Part shown: positions 17,304-24,579 of the stretch, piece by piece | Layout of the letters: the number at the start of each line of letters is the position of its first letter | Numbering within the stretch: the first letter of the stretch is position 1 | Source: Acidobacteriota bacterium | GTDB taxonomy: Bacteria; Acidobacteriota; Terriglobia; Bryobacterales; Bryobacteraceae | Direction: 5' to 3' | Assembly (NCBI GenBank): GCA_018268835.1 | Contig: JAFDVU010000022.1 | Coordinates: 1-55,956, forward strand | Length of the DNA: 55,956 nucleotides | Translations under genes and position numbers: made by a program | The notes under the pieces: model-generated | Seen by the model: the letters and a program-made list of their open reading frames with translations, nothing else | Told to the model about the DNA's origin: nothing | Databases searched by the model: none

Positions 17304-18701
17304 TTAAATCGCGATTACTTTGACTGCCGCTTCCCCCACGTCCGCCGCCGCAACCACCGCGCTCAGCGGCGCCTCCGTCAACTGCGGCCGGAACGGGATC
17401 TCCAGCAGCACCTTCGTGCCGGCGACGATCTGGTAGGCGCGGATCGTGTCGCGCCCGGCGATCGCCGTGTTCCACTCCACGCGCACGCGGTCGGCGTCCT
17501 TCACGGCGCGCACCACGGACGGCTGCACCAGCACGTTCGTCTTCTCCTGGAAGTAGTTCGTATCCGCGGCGTGCATCGCGGCGGCGTCCTTCTCGATGCG
17601 CAGCCGCTCGAGCGGACTCGCCGCATCCTTCACCGCCGCTGTGAGGTTCGCCACAAGCTGGTCGCCCTCCACCTTCTCGCGGTTGATCCGCCCGATTCCC
17701 GTGATCGCCACGCTCACGCCGGGCAGCGACAGCGGATAGCGGACCAGGTCCGAGTACGCCGCAGCCTCCGGCTTGCCCACCGTGTGGATGACGTCCGCCG
17801 GGGTGCGCGAGAAGCGCTTCTCCTTGCCGTAGAACGCGCCGTCCGCGAACAGCTTCATCGCGATCACGCCCAGCCCGCGCGATACCGCCAGCGGCAACAC
17901 GTTGTTCTGGTGCGAACTGCACAGCCGGTCGTGCGCGTTGAGCGCCACCAGCACCGTATCCAGAATCTGATCCTGGTCGCGGCGGATGGCGCTCATCAGC
18001 ACCGGTGAACTCTGGTGCCCGGTGACCCCGATGTGCCGCACCCAGCGCCGGTGATCCGGGTTCAGGCCCGTGTAGTTGGTGCCGTCGCGATAATCCAGCA
18101 GTCCCGCCAGGGCGCCGATCCGCCGCGGCGGCGTCGATCCGCGCTCGCCGTAGCCTTCGTAGACCTGGTTCACCTGCTCCATCGTGGTCAGGTTGTGAAC
18201 CTGGATCGCGTCCAGATATGCGCCCTCGGGAATCGCGCCCTGGCCATCGCCGAACATCTGCGTGAGCGATCGCTTCAATTCCTCGACCGCGGTCGGCCCG
18301 GTGACTTCGGGATTCAACGCCCAGCGCCGCCCCGTTTTGGTCGCGATGTACAGGCTCTCGCGCAGCGCGCGGTTGTAGGCGGGATCGGTGGGAGTGAGAT
18401 GCAGGCGCCGGAACGCCTCGCCGTAGTTCGCCTGGCTCGGCCCGTAAGCGTTCGCCGAATCCAGGTAGTTCACGCCCAGTTGAATCGCGCGCACGATGAT
18501 GTCGGGTGCGTCGATGCCCTCGCCGGTCCACTGCAGGGAGGCCTGTCCGCCAAGTCCCAGCGGAACCACGGTGCGTCCGGTGCGGCCCAGCAGGCGGCGC
18601 GGATGGGTGGCGGCGGCCTGCGCGTACATCAGGCCCGGACCCAGGATGCCGGCGGCGGGAACGGCGCCCAGCGCGGCCAGTATTTCACGGCGTGAAGGCA
18701 T
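17304..18701 (-). CDS. Tat-exported aldo/keto reductase
   Basis: 465 residues. The leader MPSRREILAALGAVPAAGIL is a twin-arginine signal. The AKR barrel carries the catalytic tetrad D81 and Y86 (YLDSANAYG), K122 (ATKTGRR) and H169 (IQVHN). The family reduces aldehydes and ketones, including sugars, with NAD(P)H. This long form, with a roughly 100-residue C-terminal extension ending in a beta-rich segment (RVEWNTAIAGRDTIRAYQI), recalls exported AKRs of Acidobacteria and Planctomycetes. ATG 18701 follows AAAGGAGC. Tat export fits a protein that folds with its cofactor before transport. Substrate unknown. Confidence 0.88.
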   Translation of the reverse strand: MPSRREILAALGAVPAAGILGPGLMYAQAAATHPRRLLGRTGRTVVPLGLGGQASLQWTGEGIDAPDIIVRAIQLGVNYLDSANAYGPSQANYGEAFRRLHLTPTDPAYNRALRESLYIATKTGRRWALNPEVTGPTAVEELKRSLTQMFGDGQGAIPEGAYLDAIQVHNLTTMEQVNQVYEGYGERGSTPPRRIGALAGLLDYRDGTNYTGLNPDHRRWVRHIGVTGHQSSPVLMSAIRRDQDQILDTVLVALNAHDRLCSSHQNNVLPLAVSRGLGVIAMKLFADGAFYGKEKRFSRTPADVIHTVGKPEAAAYSDLVRYPLSLPGVSVAITGIGRINREKVEGDQLVANLTAAVKDAASPLERLRIEKDAAAMHAADTNYFQEKTNVLVQPSVVRAVKDADRVRVEWNTAIAGRDTIRAYQIVAGTKVLLEIPFRPQLTEAPLSAVVAAADVGEAAVKVIAI

Positions 18702-18726
18702 AATGCTCCTTTCAGATCTGAATATC

Positions 18727-18732
18727 AGTATA
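18727..18732 (-). promoter_or_regulatory. Candidate -10 box for the aldo/keto reductase gene
   Basis: The minus strand reads TATACT here, about 25 bases before the ATG at 18701 and just upstream of its AAAGGAGC ribosome-binding site. No -35 match is seen at the expected distance, so this is a weak call. Confidence 0.3.
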
Positions 18733-18846
18733 AAGGGGTCTTCCCCGCCGCGCCGAGCCGGTTTCTTCCCGTGCCACCAGCCCGGCGGTTGGTACCTTTG
18801 CAAACCATCCCGGCCGCGCATCCTGTCTCGACCCGAGGCCCCGCTC

Positions 18847-18869
18847 CCTGATTGCTACGTCCAATCAGG
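18847..18869 (+). promoter_or_regulatory. Perfect 8-bp inverted repeat touching the ribosome-binding site
   Basis: CCTGATTG (18847-18854) and CAATCAGG (18862-18869) form an 8-bp stem with a 7-base loop. The stem ends one base before GGAGGG, the ribosome-binding site of the secreted protein starting at 18885. In RNA this hairpin could affect translation initiation; in DNA it could be an operator for a dimeric regulator. Which of these applies, if either, cannot be decided here. Confidence 0.4.
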
Positions 18870-18884
18870 TGGAGGGAAAAGAAA

Positions 18885-19478
18885 ATGACTCTCAGAAGTC
18901 TCTTTGGAACTACGATTCTTTCGGCGGCGATGGTGGCCGCGGCGCCGGCAGCCGTGAAGAAGGCGAATTGCGCTTGCGTGCCCGGGAAGGCCACGGCAGC
19001 TTCGTACACGTGGAATTTCAAGGGCGAGACCAACCGCCTCTTCCAGCAGATTCAGAGCGACGCTCAGAAGGCCTCGTACCACGCCGACAAACTGGCGAGC
19101 TACAACATGGATCCGCAGCTTGACTGGACGGTCCACGCCGAACAACTCTCCTCGCTGAAGAGCGAGGTCAACGACATGGGGAAGAAACTCTGCCGCCTTG
19201 CCCAAATCCAGCGCGTGGATTCTCCCTGGCAGCAGGCCGAGATCAAGCGCATCAACAAGTATGTCCGGCTGATGGCTAACAGCACGCAGGATGCGATTGT
19301 CTTCGGCGGCAGCCATACCAACGAACTCTGGTTGCCGGTGTACCAGAAATACACCAACATCATATTCAACGAAGCCCAGAGCCTTTCGCGCTCGGTGAAC
19401 GAAGCGGTCCAATACGCCGGCGTGTCGAAGGACTTTCGGAGCCTCGGGCATGACCTGAAGGTGAAATCCGCTTCGTAA
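18885..19478 (+). CDS. Secreted protein of unknown function
   Basis: 197 residues. The N-terminus MTLRSLFGTTILSAAMVAAA is a signal peptide, cleaved around PAAVKKA. The mature part is helix-rich and polar, with regularly spaced hydrophobic residues that suggest a helical bundle. Two Cys lie just after the signal (NCAC) and one in KKLCRL. I do not recognise a family. ATG 18885 follows GGAGGG at good spacing; an earlier in-frame ATG at 18852 would put an implausible charged stretch before the signal. A second secreted unknown begins 85 bases downstream on the same strand, so the pair may be co-expressed. Confidence 0.75.
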   Translation: MTLRSLFGTTILSAAMVAAAPAAVKKANCACVPGKATAASYTWNFKGETNRLFQQIQSDAQKASYHADKLASYNMDPQLDWTVHAEQLSSLKSEVNDMGKKLCRLAQIQRVDSPWQQAEIKRINKYVRLMANSTQDAIVFGGSHTNELWLPVYQKYTNIIFNEAQSLSRSVNEAVQYAGVSKDFRSLGHDLKVKSAS

Positions 19479-19563
19479 GCATCAGGCGATTGGGGCGGTC
19501 CCTGCGGGCCGCCTCGCACACCCGGCCACGAGGCCGATCCTTCAGGAAGACAGGAGGCAACCG

Positions 19564-19929
19564 ATGAATCAACTTGCGATCGTCGCTCTTTCCCTTGCCG
19601 CGTGTGGGATGCTGGTCGCGGGGCCCCCGGCGGCTGCCGCCAAGGCCGCCAGGACCCCGGCCAAGGCCGCCGCCATGCGCGCGGCATGGCCGCCGGAAAC
19701 GCTCTCCGGCAGGATCGATCAAATCGTGCCCGGCTCCCACGAAATCGTGGTCAAGGACACGAGCGGGGTTCCGTTCGACTTCGTGGTCCCCCACGGCACC
19801 CGCATCATGAATGGCGATCAGGCCGTCACGCTCAAGGATCTCCAGCGGGACCGGAACCAGTCCGTCTCGGTCCGCTTCGTTCCCGAGAGCCGCGGCGATG
19901 TCGCCCTGTCCATCCGGATCGGCGGTTAG
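19564..19929 (+). CDS. Small secreted protein of unknown function, likely beta-barrel fold
   Basis: 121 residues with a signal peptide (MNQLAIVALSLAACGMLVAG), an Ala/Lys-rich linker, and a compact C-terminal domain of about 70 residues with alternating strands (LSGRIDQIVPGSHEIVVKDT, FDFVVPHGTRI, SVSVRFV, DVALSIRIGG). The pattern resembles small OB-like domains found in secreted proteins, but I cannot name a family. AGGAGG lies just before ATG 19564. Its stop TAG overlaps the stop of the convergent enolase gene (19926-19929), so no terminator separates them. Confidence 0.72.
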   Translation: MNQLAIVALSLAACGMLVAGPPAAAAKAARTPAKAAAMRAAWPPETLSGRIDQIVPGSHEIVVKDTSGVPFDFVVPHGTRIMNGDQAVTLKDLQRDRNQSVSVRFVPESRGDVALSIRIGG

Positions 19930-21221
19930 CGTACCCGGGAGGCGAGACCATGGCGATTCGGCCACAGCGTCACGGCGAGATTCACCTCGCGCTCGATCGC
20001 GAGCAGGCGATTGTACTTCGCCAGCCTCTCCGATTGCGTGATGGATCCGTTCTTGAACTGATCGCCGGACCAGCCCACCGCCAGGTCGGCCGCCCAGTGG
20101 TCCTCGGTCTCGCCGCTGCGCACGCTGATGGTCACGTCCCAACCCGCCGCGCGCGCCAGCCGGTACGCCGCCAGCGCCTCGGTCAGCGTGCCGATTTGGT
20201 TCACCTTCAGCAGCAGCGCGTTACAACTGCGCTCCCGCATGGCGCGCCCGATGCGCGCCGGGTTGGTACACAACAGGTCGTCCCCCACGACGAGCACACG
20301 GCTTCCCCCTGCCGCGCAAAGGTCTGGCCATGACTCCCAGTCGTCTTCGGCCAGGCCGTCCTCCACGCTGACCAGCGGGTAGGCGTCGATCCATCTCCGG
20401 ATGCGGTCGATCATCTGCCCGCTGGTCAGGGTCTCCCCGCCCAATCGATATCCCCCGGGACAACGGAAGTGCGATGCCGCCACGTCGAGCGCGAGCGCGA
20501 CCTCCACGCCGGGCTCGTAGCCGGCGGCGCGAATCGCATCCAGCGCGGTCTCCATCATTTCTTCCGGCGTGCGGCAGGGAGGAGCCATCCCCCCTTCATC
20601 GGCGCGCAGCAGCCGCATCCCGTAGCGCTCCAGGATCAACTTCGCGGCGGCGTAGTACACGTCGTACGCCACCGCGAGCGCTTCGTCGATGGTACGCGCC
20701 GCCGCCGGGACAATCAGCACGTCCTGAATCGCCACCTGCTGCCCCGCGTGTTTCCCGCCGCTGAAGAGATTGATGGTCAGCCGCGGCAGCGCCGCCGGTT
20801 GCCCACCCGCGAGATCCGCGAAGTACCGCCACAACGGCTGTCCCGCGGTCATCGCCGCCGCGCGCGCGAACGCCAGCGACGCCGCCAGGATCGCATTCGC
20901 GCCCAGCCGCGATTTATTCTGTGTTCCGTCCAGCGCGGCAATCGCGGCATCGAACTCCGCCTGAGTTGCGAATTCCCGCCCGCGCACCGCCTCCTGAATC
21001 GGTCCCGTCACGTTGCCGGCGGCCGTGCGGCAGCCCAGCCCTCCGTAGCGCCGTGGATCGCCGTCGCGCAATTCCATCGCTTCGGCGGCGCCGGTCGAAG
21101 CGCCCGAAGGCACCGACGCCGTAGCCTGCGCCCCGCCCTTCAGCGCACACGCCGCCTCCACCGTTGGCCGCCCACGGCTGTCCAGGATCTCGCGCGCCGC
21201 CAGCCGTTCGATTACCGGCAT
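19926..21221 (-). CDS. Divergent enolase-like protein lacking two active-site residues
   Basis: 431 residues, full enolase length, colinear with housekeeping enolase: EILDSRGRPTVE, PSGASTG, H158 in SGGKHAG, E209 in ADEGG, metal ligands D246, E287 and D314, the catalytic-base lysine K339 in LLKVNQIGT and K390. Two canonical residues differ. The Glu of the IQEFM motif (yeast E168) is D167, and the active-site His of SHRSGETED (yeast H373) is V367. Enolase interconverts 2-phosphoglycerate and phosphoenolpyruvate. These changes, together with placement in an operon with a kinase, an epimerase and a mandelate racemase-family enzyme, suggest a paralogue acting on another phosphorylated acid. ATG 21221 overlaps the kinase stop by 10 bases and follows GGAGG. 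A weak canonical enolase cannot be excluded. Confidence 0.88.
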   Translation of the reverse strand: MPVIERLAAREILDSRGRPTVEAACALKGGAQATASVPSGASTGAAEAMELRDGDPRRYGGLGCRTAAGNVTGPIQEAVRGREFATQAEFDAAIAALDGTQNKSRLGANAILAASLAFARAAAMTAGQPLWRYFADLAGGQPAALPRLTINLFSGGKHAGQQVAIQDVLIVPAAARTIDEALAVAYDVYYAAAKLILERYGMRLLRADEGGMAPPCRTPEEMMETALDAIRAAGYEPGVEVALALDVAASHFRCPGGYRLGGETLTSGQMIDRIRRWIDAYPLVSVEDGLAEDDWESWPDLCAAGGSRVLVVGDDLLCTNPARIGRAMRERSCNALLLKVNQIGTLTEALAAYRLARAAGWDVTISVRSGETEDHWAADLAVGWSGDQFKNGSITQSERLAKYNRLLAIEREVNLAVTLWPNRHGLASRVR

Positions 21222-22279
21222 GAAAGTTCCTCCGCAAACACTCCGACCAACTCGCCGAGCCGTGCCGGGGGCCGCGCCATCAACGCCAAAGCGATCTCCG
21301 CCTGCGCACGCCGTTCCCCCGGCGTCAGATATTCGAGCGGCGAACGCCCGGCCACGCGCGCCAGCAGGCACCCCAGCGCGTGGCGCACTGCGCGCTGCTC
21401 GAGCGCCTCGCGCCACGAAACTCCCTGCAGGCACGCCAGGTAGCGCGCCACGTAGGCTCGGGCAGCCTCCAACATCTCGCCGCGATGCGCCGTCACGTGC
21501 AGCGCCTTGCTCAGCAGGTGCGTGAGCGAGAATCCCACGTCGAACGCCGGGTCGCCGAAGTGCGCCACCTCGTGATCCAGCAGCACCAGCCGCCCGCCGT
21601 GAATCAGGATGTTCTTCGGGCTGTAATCGCCGTGTGTGATCGCCACCCGCGTGGCCAGCGTCTCTTCGATCAGCCCCGCGTAGAACGCCGCCGCGTCCGG
21701 CACCTGGCGCGCCGAATAGCGATAGTACGGCTCCAGCCGAAGCGATTCGAAGTATTCGCAGCCGGCGAATTCGCCGCGCGCCAGCACGGCATCCGCGCCC
21801 GACCGCGCATGAATCGCGCCCAGCAGTTCCGCGAACTGCCGCACGTGGTCCGGGTCCACGTGTCCCGCGAGCAGCATCTCTTTCCAGTTCTCGTGCGGCT
21901 CCGGCACCGCCGTCATGCCGATCAATCTCTGCGCGCGATCCTCGAACACCAGCCGCGTGATCGCACCCTCCGGCGCCAGCGCGCCCAGGTACTCCATGGC
22001 GCGCGCTTCGCGGTGGATCCGCTCCGGATCCGCGTACCACTCCGCCGCGACCCGCAGTTTCCCGAGCGCCTGCTTCACCACGAAGGCGGGGCGCGCCGCG
22101 CTCGTGACCAGCACGGTGCGGTTCGAAACGCCGCCCGCCAGCGTACGCATGACGGGTTCGTCGCCGGGCGGCAGGATCCCCGCGCCGCGCAGGTACGCGA
22201 GCAGGTCCTGGTGCCGCTCGATATCCAGAGGGCGCTCACAGTTCCCGGGCGAGCCGGCCTTCGCGTTCGAGTCGCTCAA
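21212..22279 (-). CDS. APH-type small-molecule kinase, methylthioribose-kinase-like
   Basis: 355 residues with the aminoglycoside phosphotransferase fold: nucleotide loop GGVSNRTVLV, K69 in FVVKQ, catalytic loop HGDYSPKN (D218, N223) and the metal Asp D235 in LLDHE. GGVSN and VVKQ with HGDYSPKN resemble 5-methylthioribose kinase and sugar kinases of the APH superfamily more than antibiotic-resistance enzymes. The start is TTG 22279, 44 bases inside the epimerase gene; no alternative in-frame start gives the whole N-lobe. The enolase-like gene begins before this one ends. In context it probably phosphorylates a sugar or sugar acid that is then processed by the enolase-like protein, which is inference. 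Confidence 0.82.
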   Translation of the reverse strand: MSDSNAKAGSPGNCERPLDIERHQDLLAYLRGAGILPPGDEPVMRTLAGGVSNRTVLVTSAARPAFVVKQALGKLRVAAEWYADPERIHREARAMEYLGALAPEGAITRLVFEDRAQRLIGMTAVPEPHENWKEMLLAGHVDPDHVRQFAELLGAIHARSGADAVLARGEFAGCEYFESLRLEPYYRYSARQVPDAAAFYAGLIEETLATRVAITHGDYSPKNILIHGGRLVLLDHEVAHFGDPAFDVGFSLTHLLSKALHVTAHRGEMLEAARAYVARYLACLQGVSWREALEQRAVRHALGCLLARVAGRSPLEYLTPGERRAQAEIALALMARPPARLGELVGVFAEELSCR

Positions 22280-23201
22280 AGTGCCCCAGCGTCCTTTCCA
22301 GCCCGATCCTGAGCGGCGTATGCGGGATCCCGGGAATCAGCCCGTGGATGCGCGAGCCGTCCATATTGTGCGCCACCGGAACCGGCGGTCCCTCGGCGCC
22401 GAGCAGTTGCCCCGCGCCCGGCCGCAGTTCCTGCAGTATGCCGATCAGATCCCGCATGTCCACGATCTCGCCGGACAGATTGAAAACGTGCGCGCCCGTC
22501 AGCGGCGCAAGCAGCGCCGCGATGAACGCCGCCGCCACGTCCTCCACGTACTGCAAATCCATCTTGCCGGTGACCCGTATGCGGAACGGCCGCTTGAGCA
22601 CGATCGCCTTGGCCGCGATGGTCGGATCCGCCGTGAGCCCCGCGTCGCGTCCCAATCCGTACACGGTCCACGGACGAAGCCCCACGCTCGAAATGCCGTT
22701 CAGCCGGTGAAACACCGCCGCGTTGCCCTCGTTGGCCTGCTTGAATACGCCGTAGTGCGTGTTCGGCATCAGCGGATCGTCTTCGCTCAACGGACGGTCG
22801 CCATAGGCCTCGGGCGGCCCCCACACCGCCGCCGAACTGGCGTACACCACGCGCACCTCGCGCCCCGCGTCGCGCGCCGCTTCGAACACGTTCATGGTCC
22901 CGATCACGTTCGCCATCGCGCCCGCGACCGGGTTCGCCTGGCAGAACGGGATCAGCGTGGCCGCCAGGTGGACGATATGGGTCACGCCGCTCTCGCGCAC
23001 CAGGGCTTTCACCCGCGCCGTGTCCTCGATCGCGCCCGTGCGCAGTTCCACGCGTTTGACCTCGTCCGGCGTGGCGATGAGGGAGAGCCGCCGCGGTTCG
23101 GCGCTCTGATCGTACGCGATCGTGTCGATCGAGCGATCCAGCAGTTGCCTCACCACCCACGATCCGATGCACCCGTGCGCGCCCGTGACCAGCACTCTCA
23201 T
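22236..23201 (-). CDS. NAD(P)-dependent epimerase/dehydratase (extended SDR)
   Basis: 321 residues. The Rossmann motif GAHGCIGS (G7xxG10xxG13) opens the protein. YASSAAVWG supplies the Ser and Y150-x3-K154 in HYGVFKQANE the catalytic pair. The C-terminal lobe is typical of UDP-sugar epimerases and related uronate dehydrogenases (LRPWTVYG, DLQYVEDVA). The reaction is oxidation or epimerisation of a sugar or sugar nucleotide; which one is not clear. ATG 23201 overlaps the upstream stop by four bases (ATGA), so the gene is translationally coupled to the mandelate racemase-family gene. Confidence 0.88.
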   Translation of the reverse strand: MRVLVTGAHGCIGSWVVRQLLDRSIDTIAYDQSAEPRRLSLIATPDEVKRVELRTGAIEDTARVKALVRESGVTHIVHLAATLIPFCQANPVAGAMANVIGTMNVFEAARDAGREVRVVYASSAAVWGPPEAYGDRPLSEDDPLMPNTHYGVFKQANEGNAAVFHRLNGISSVGLRPWTVYGLGRDAGLTADPTIAAKAIVLKRPFRIRVTGKMDLQYVEDVAAAFIAALLAPLTGAHVFNLSGEIVDMRDLIGILQELRPGAGQLLGAEGPPVPVAHNMDGSRIHGLIPGIPHTPLRIGLERTLGHFERLEREGRLAREL

Positions 23202-24463
23202 CGCGCGCGCTCCGTGTCGCCGAAAAAGCTCTCGCCCGGCTTGCGGTAGCGCCACGCGACATCTTCATCCAGTTCGACGCCCAGGCCGGGAGCGTCCGGA
23301 ACCCGAATCCGGCCGTTGCGGATCAGCGGCCCTTCCGCGCCCTGCCGCAACCGGTCGAAGAACGGCACGCTGGCCGCGTGATACTCGAGCGCGATCAGGT
23401 TCGGCGTCGCGGCCGACACATGGACCCCGGCCATGGTGCCGATGGGTCCGCTGATGTTGTGCCACGTGAGGTTCACGTAGTGTAAATCGGCCAGGTCGGC
23501 GAGTTTCTTGCTCTCCAGGATACCGATCTTCTGCACGTCCGGCGCCAGCAGCCTCAGCCCGCCTTCAGTGATCAGCCGTTCGAAATCCAGCCGCTGATAG
23601 TGGTTTTCGCCCGTGGTGATCGTGGTCCGCGTGTTGCGCTGCACCGTGCCGATGGCCGCGATGTTCTCCGGCGGCACCGGATCTTCCAGCCACAGCAGGC
23701 GGCACGGTTCCAGCGCCTGCGCCAGCGCGATCGCGGTCTGCACCCCGTAGTTCCAGTGGCAGTCGATGGCCAGTTCCACCTCCGGCCCCACCGCCTTGCG
23801 CGCCGCCAGTGCCAGCGCCGCCGCGTACTCCACTTCCGCGCCGCTCAGGCTGCGGTTGTATTCGTCGGTCTCATACGGCATTGGCACGTCGATGTCGAAC
23901 TTCAGAATCCGGAACCCCTCCCGCGCCACGCGCGCGGCGTGCTGCGCGTACTCGGCCGGGTCCAGCGTTCCCCCGCGCGACGCGTCCCAGGCGTGATGCT
24001 TCAAGCTCACCACGCTCGCGTGGGACGCTTCGCCCTCCTTCTTCGCCCAGTGCGGCGTGCGCGGCACCAATAGCGGCGTAATGCTCTCCAGGTCGTCGCC
24101 GCCGTGGCAATCCGCGTAGATCGTCACCTCGTCGCGGAACTTGCCGCCCAGCATCTGCCACAGCGGCATGCGGAAGGTTTTGCCCAGCGCGTCGAAGATC
24201 GCGGTCTCGATCCCCGCCAGCGCGTGTCGCACCACGCCCGGAGACGAGTAGATGCACACCGCCCGCAGCCGCCGCATCAGCCGCTCGATCGACGTGGCGT
24301 CTTCCCCTTCCACCAGCGGGACGAACTCGCGGATCACGCCCGTCAAGCCGGGGCCGACGAACGCCTCCCCGTAACCCACCACGCCGTTTTCCATTTCGAC
24401 CTTGACGATCGTCCAGTCGAAGTTCGCTTCCATCACCGCCGTAGAGAGATGTTTGATCTTCAT
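23198..24463 (-). CDS. Mandelate racemase/muconate lactonizing family enzyme, probable sugar-acid dehydratase
   Basis: 421 residues with the enolase-superfamily capping domain and (beta/alpha)7-beta barrel. Metal ligands are visible as Asp in LAIDCHWNY, Glu in WLEDPVPPEN and Glu in TTGENHYQR. A lysine in ILKFDID and a His-Asp dyad (DVQKIG and TWHNISGP) complete a plausible acid/base set. The DCHW and EDPVPPEN pattern is closest to acid-sugar dehydratases such as those for galactonate or mannonate. It starts the four-gene minus-strand operon. Substrate is unproven, but the fold and context point to dehydration of a hexonate or hexuronate-derived acid in the cytoplasm. Confidence 0.87.
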   Translation of the reverse strand: MKIKHLSTAVMEANFDWTIVKVEMENGVVGYGEAFVGPGLTGVIREFVPLVEGEDATSIERLMRRLRAVCIYSSPGVVRHALAGIETAIFDALGKTFRMPLWQMLGGKFRDEVTIYADCHGGDDLESITPLLVPRTPHWAKKEGEASHASVVSLKHHAWDASRGGTLDPAEYAQHAARVAREGFRILKFDIDVPMPYETDEYNRSLSGAEVEYAAALALAARKAVGPEVELAIDCHWNYGVQTAIALAQALEPCRLLWLEDPVPPENIAAIGTVQRNTRTTITTGENHYQRLDFERLITEGGLRLLAPDVQKIGILESKKLADLADLHYVNLTWHNISGPIGTMAGVHVSAATPNLIALEYHAASVPFFDRLRQGAEGPLIRNGRIRVPDAPGLGVELDEDVAWRYRKPGESFFGDTERAR

Positions 24464-24579
24464 GTGAGAGGCGCCGCGGCGTGCCGCAGTCTCGTACAGT
24501 GTATCGCGGCCCCGCGCGGATGGCGGGCGCGGCGCGATTCGGATTCCCCGCTCCGGTTTCCAACTATACTTGTTTTGAC
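24464..24579. promoter_or_regulatory. Short divergent promoter region
   Basis: 116 bases separate the minus-strand sugar-acid operon from the plus-strand UroD-like gene. TATACT (24565-24570) is a possible plus-strand -10, which would place the transcript start within a few bases of ATG 24580 and make the message nearly leaderless. The same sequence reads AGTATA in reverse, and the neighbouring TATAGT on the minus strand could serve the other operon. No clear -35 on either strand. Shared control is likely from the geometry. Confidence 0.35.

Noticed and set aside
17122..18531. A long minus-strand frame over the aldo/keto reductase
   Set aside because: Same strand, other frame of a well-supported gene; composition is Arg/Gly-rich without motifs.
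19485..19530. GC-rich inverted repeat (GGCGG...CCGCC) as a terminator
   Set aside because: No T-run follows and the next gene is on the same strand 85 bases on; chance is likely at this GC content.
22276..23268. A 330-codon minus-strand frame over the epimerase gene
   Set aside because: Other frame of the SDR gene, which has all family motifs.
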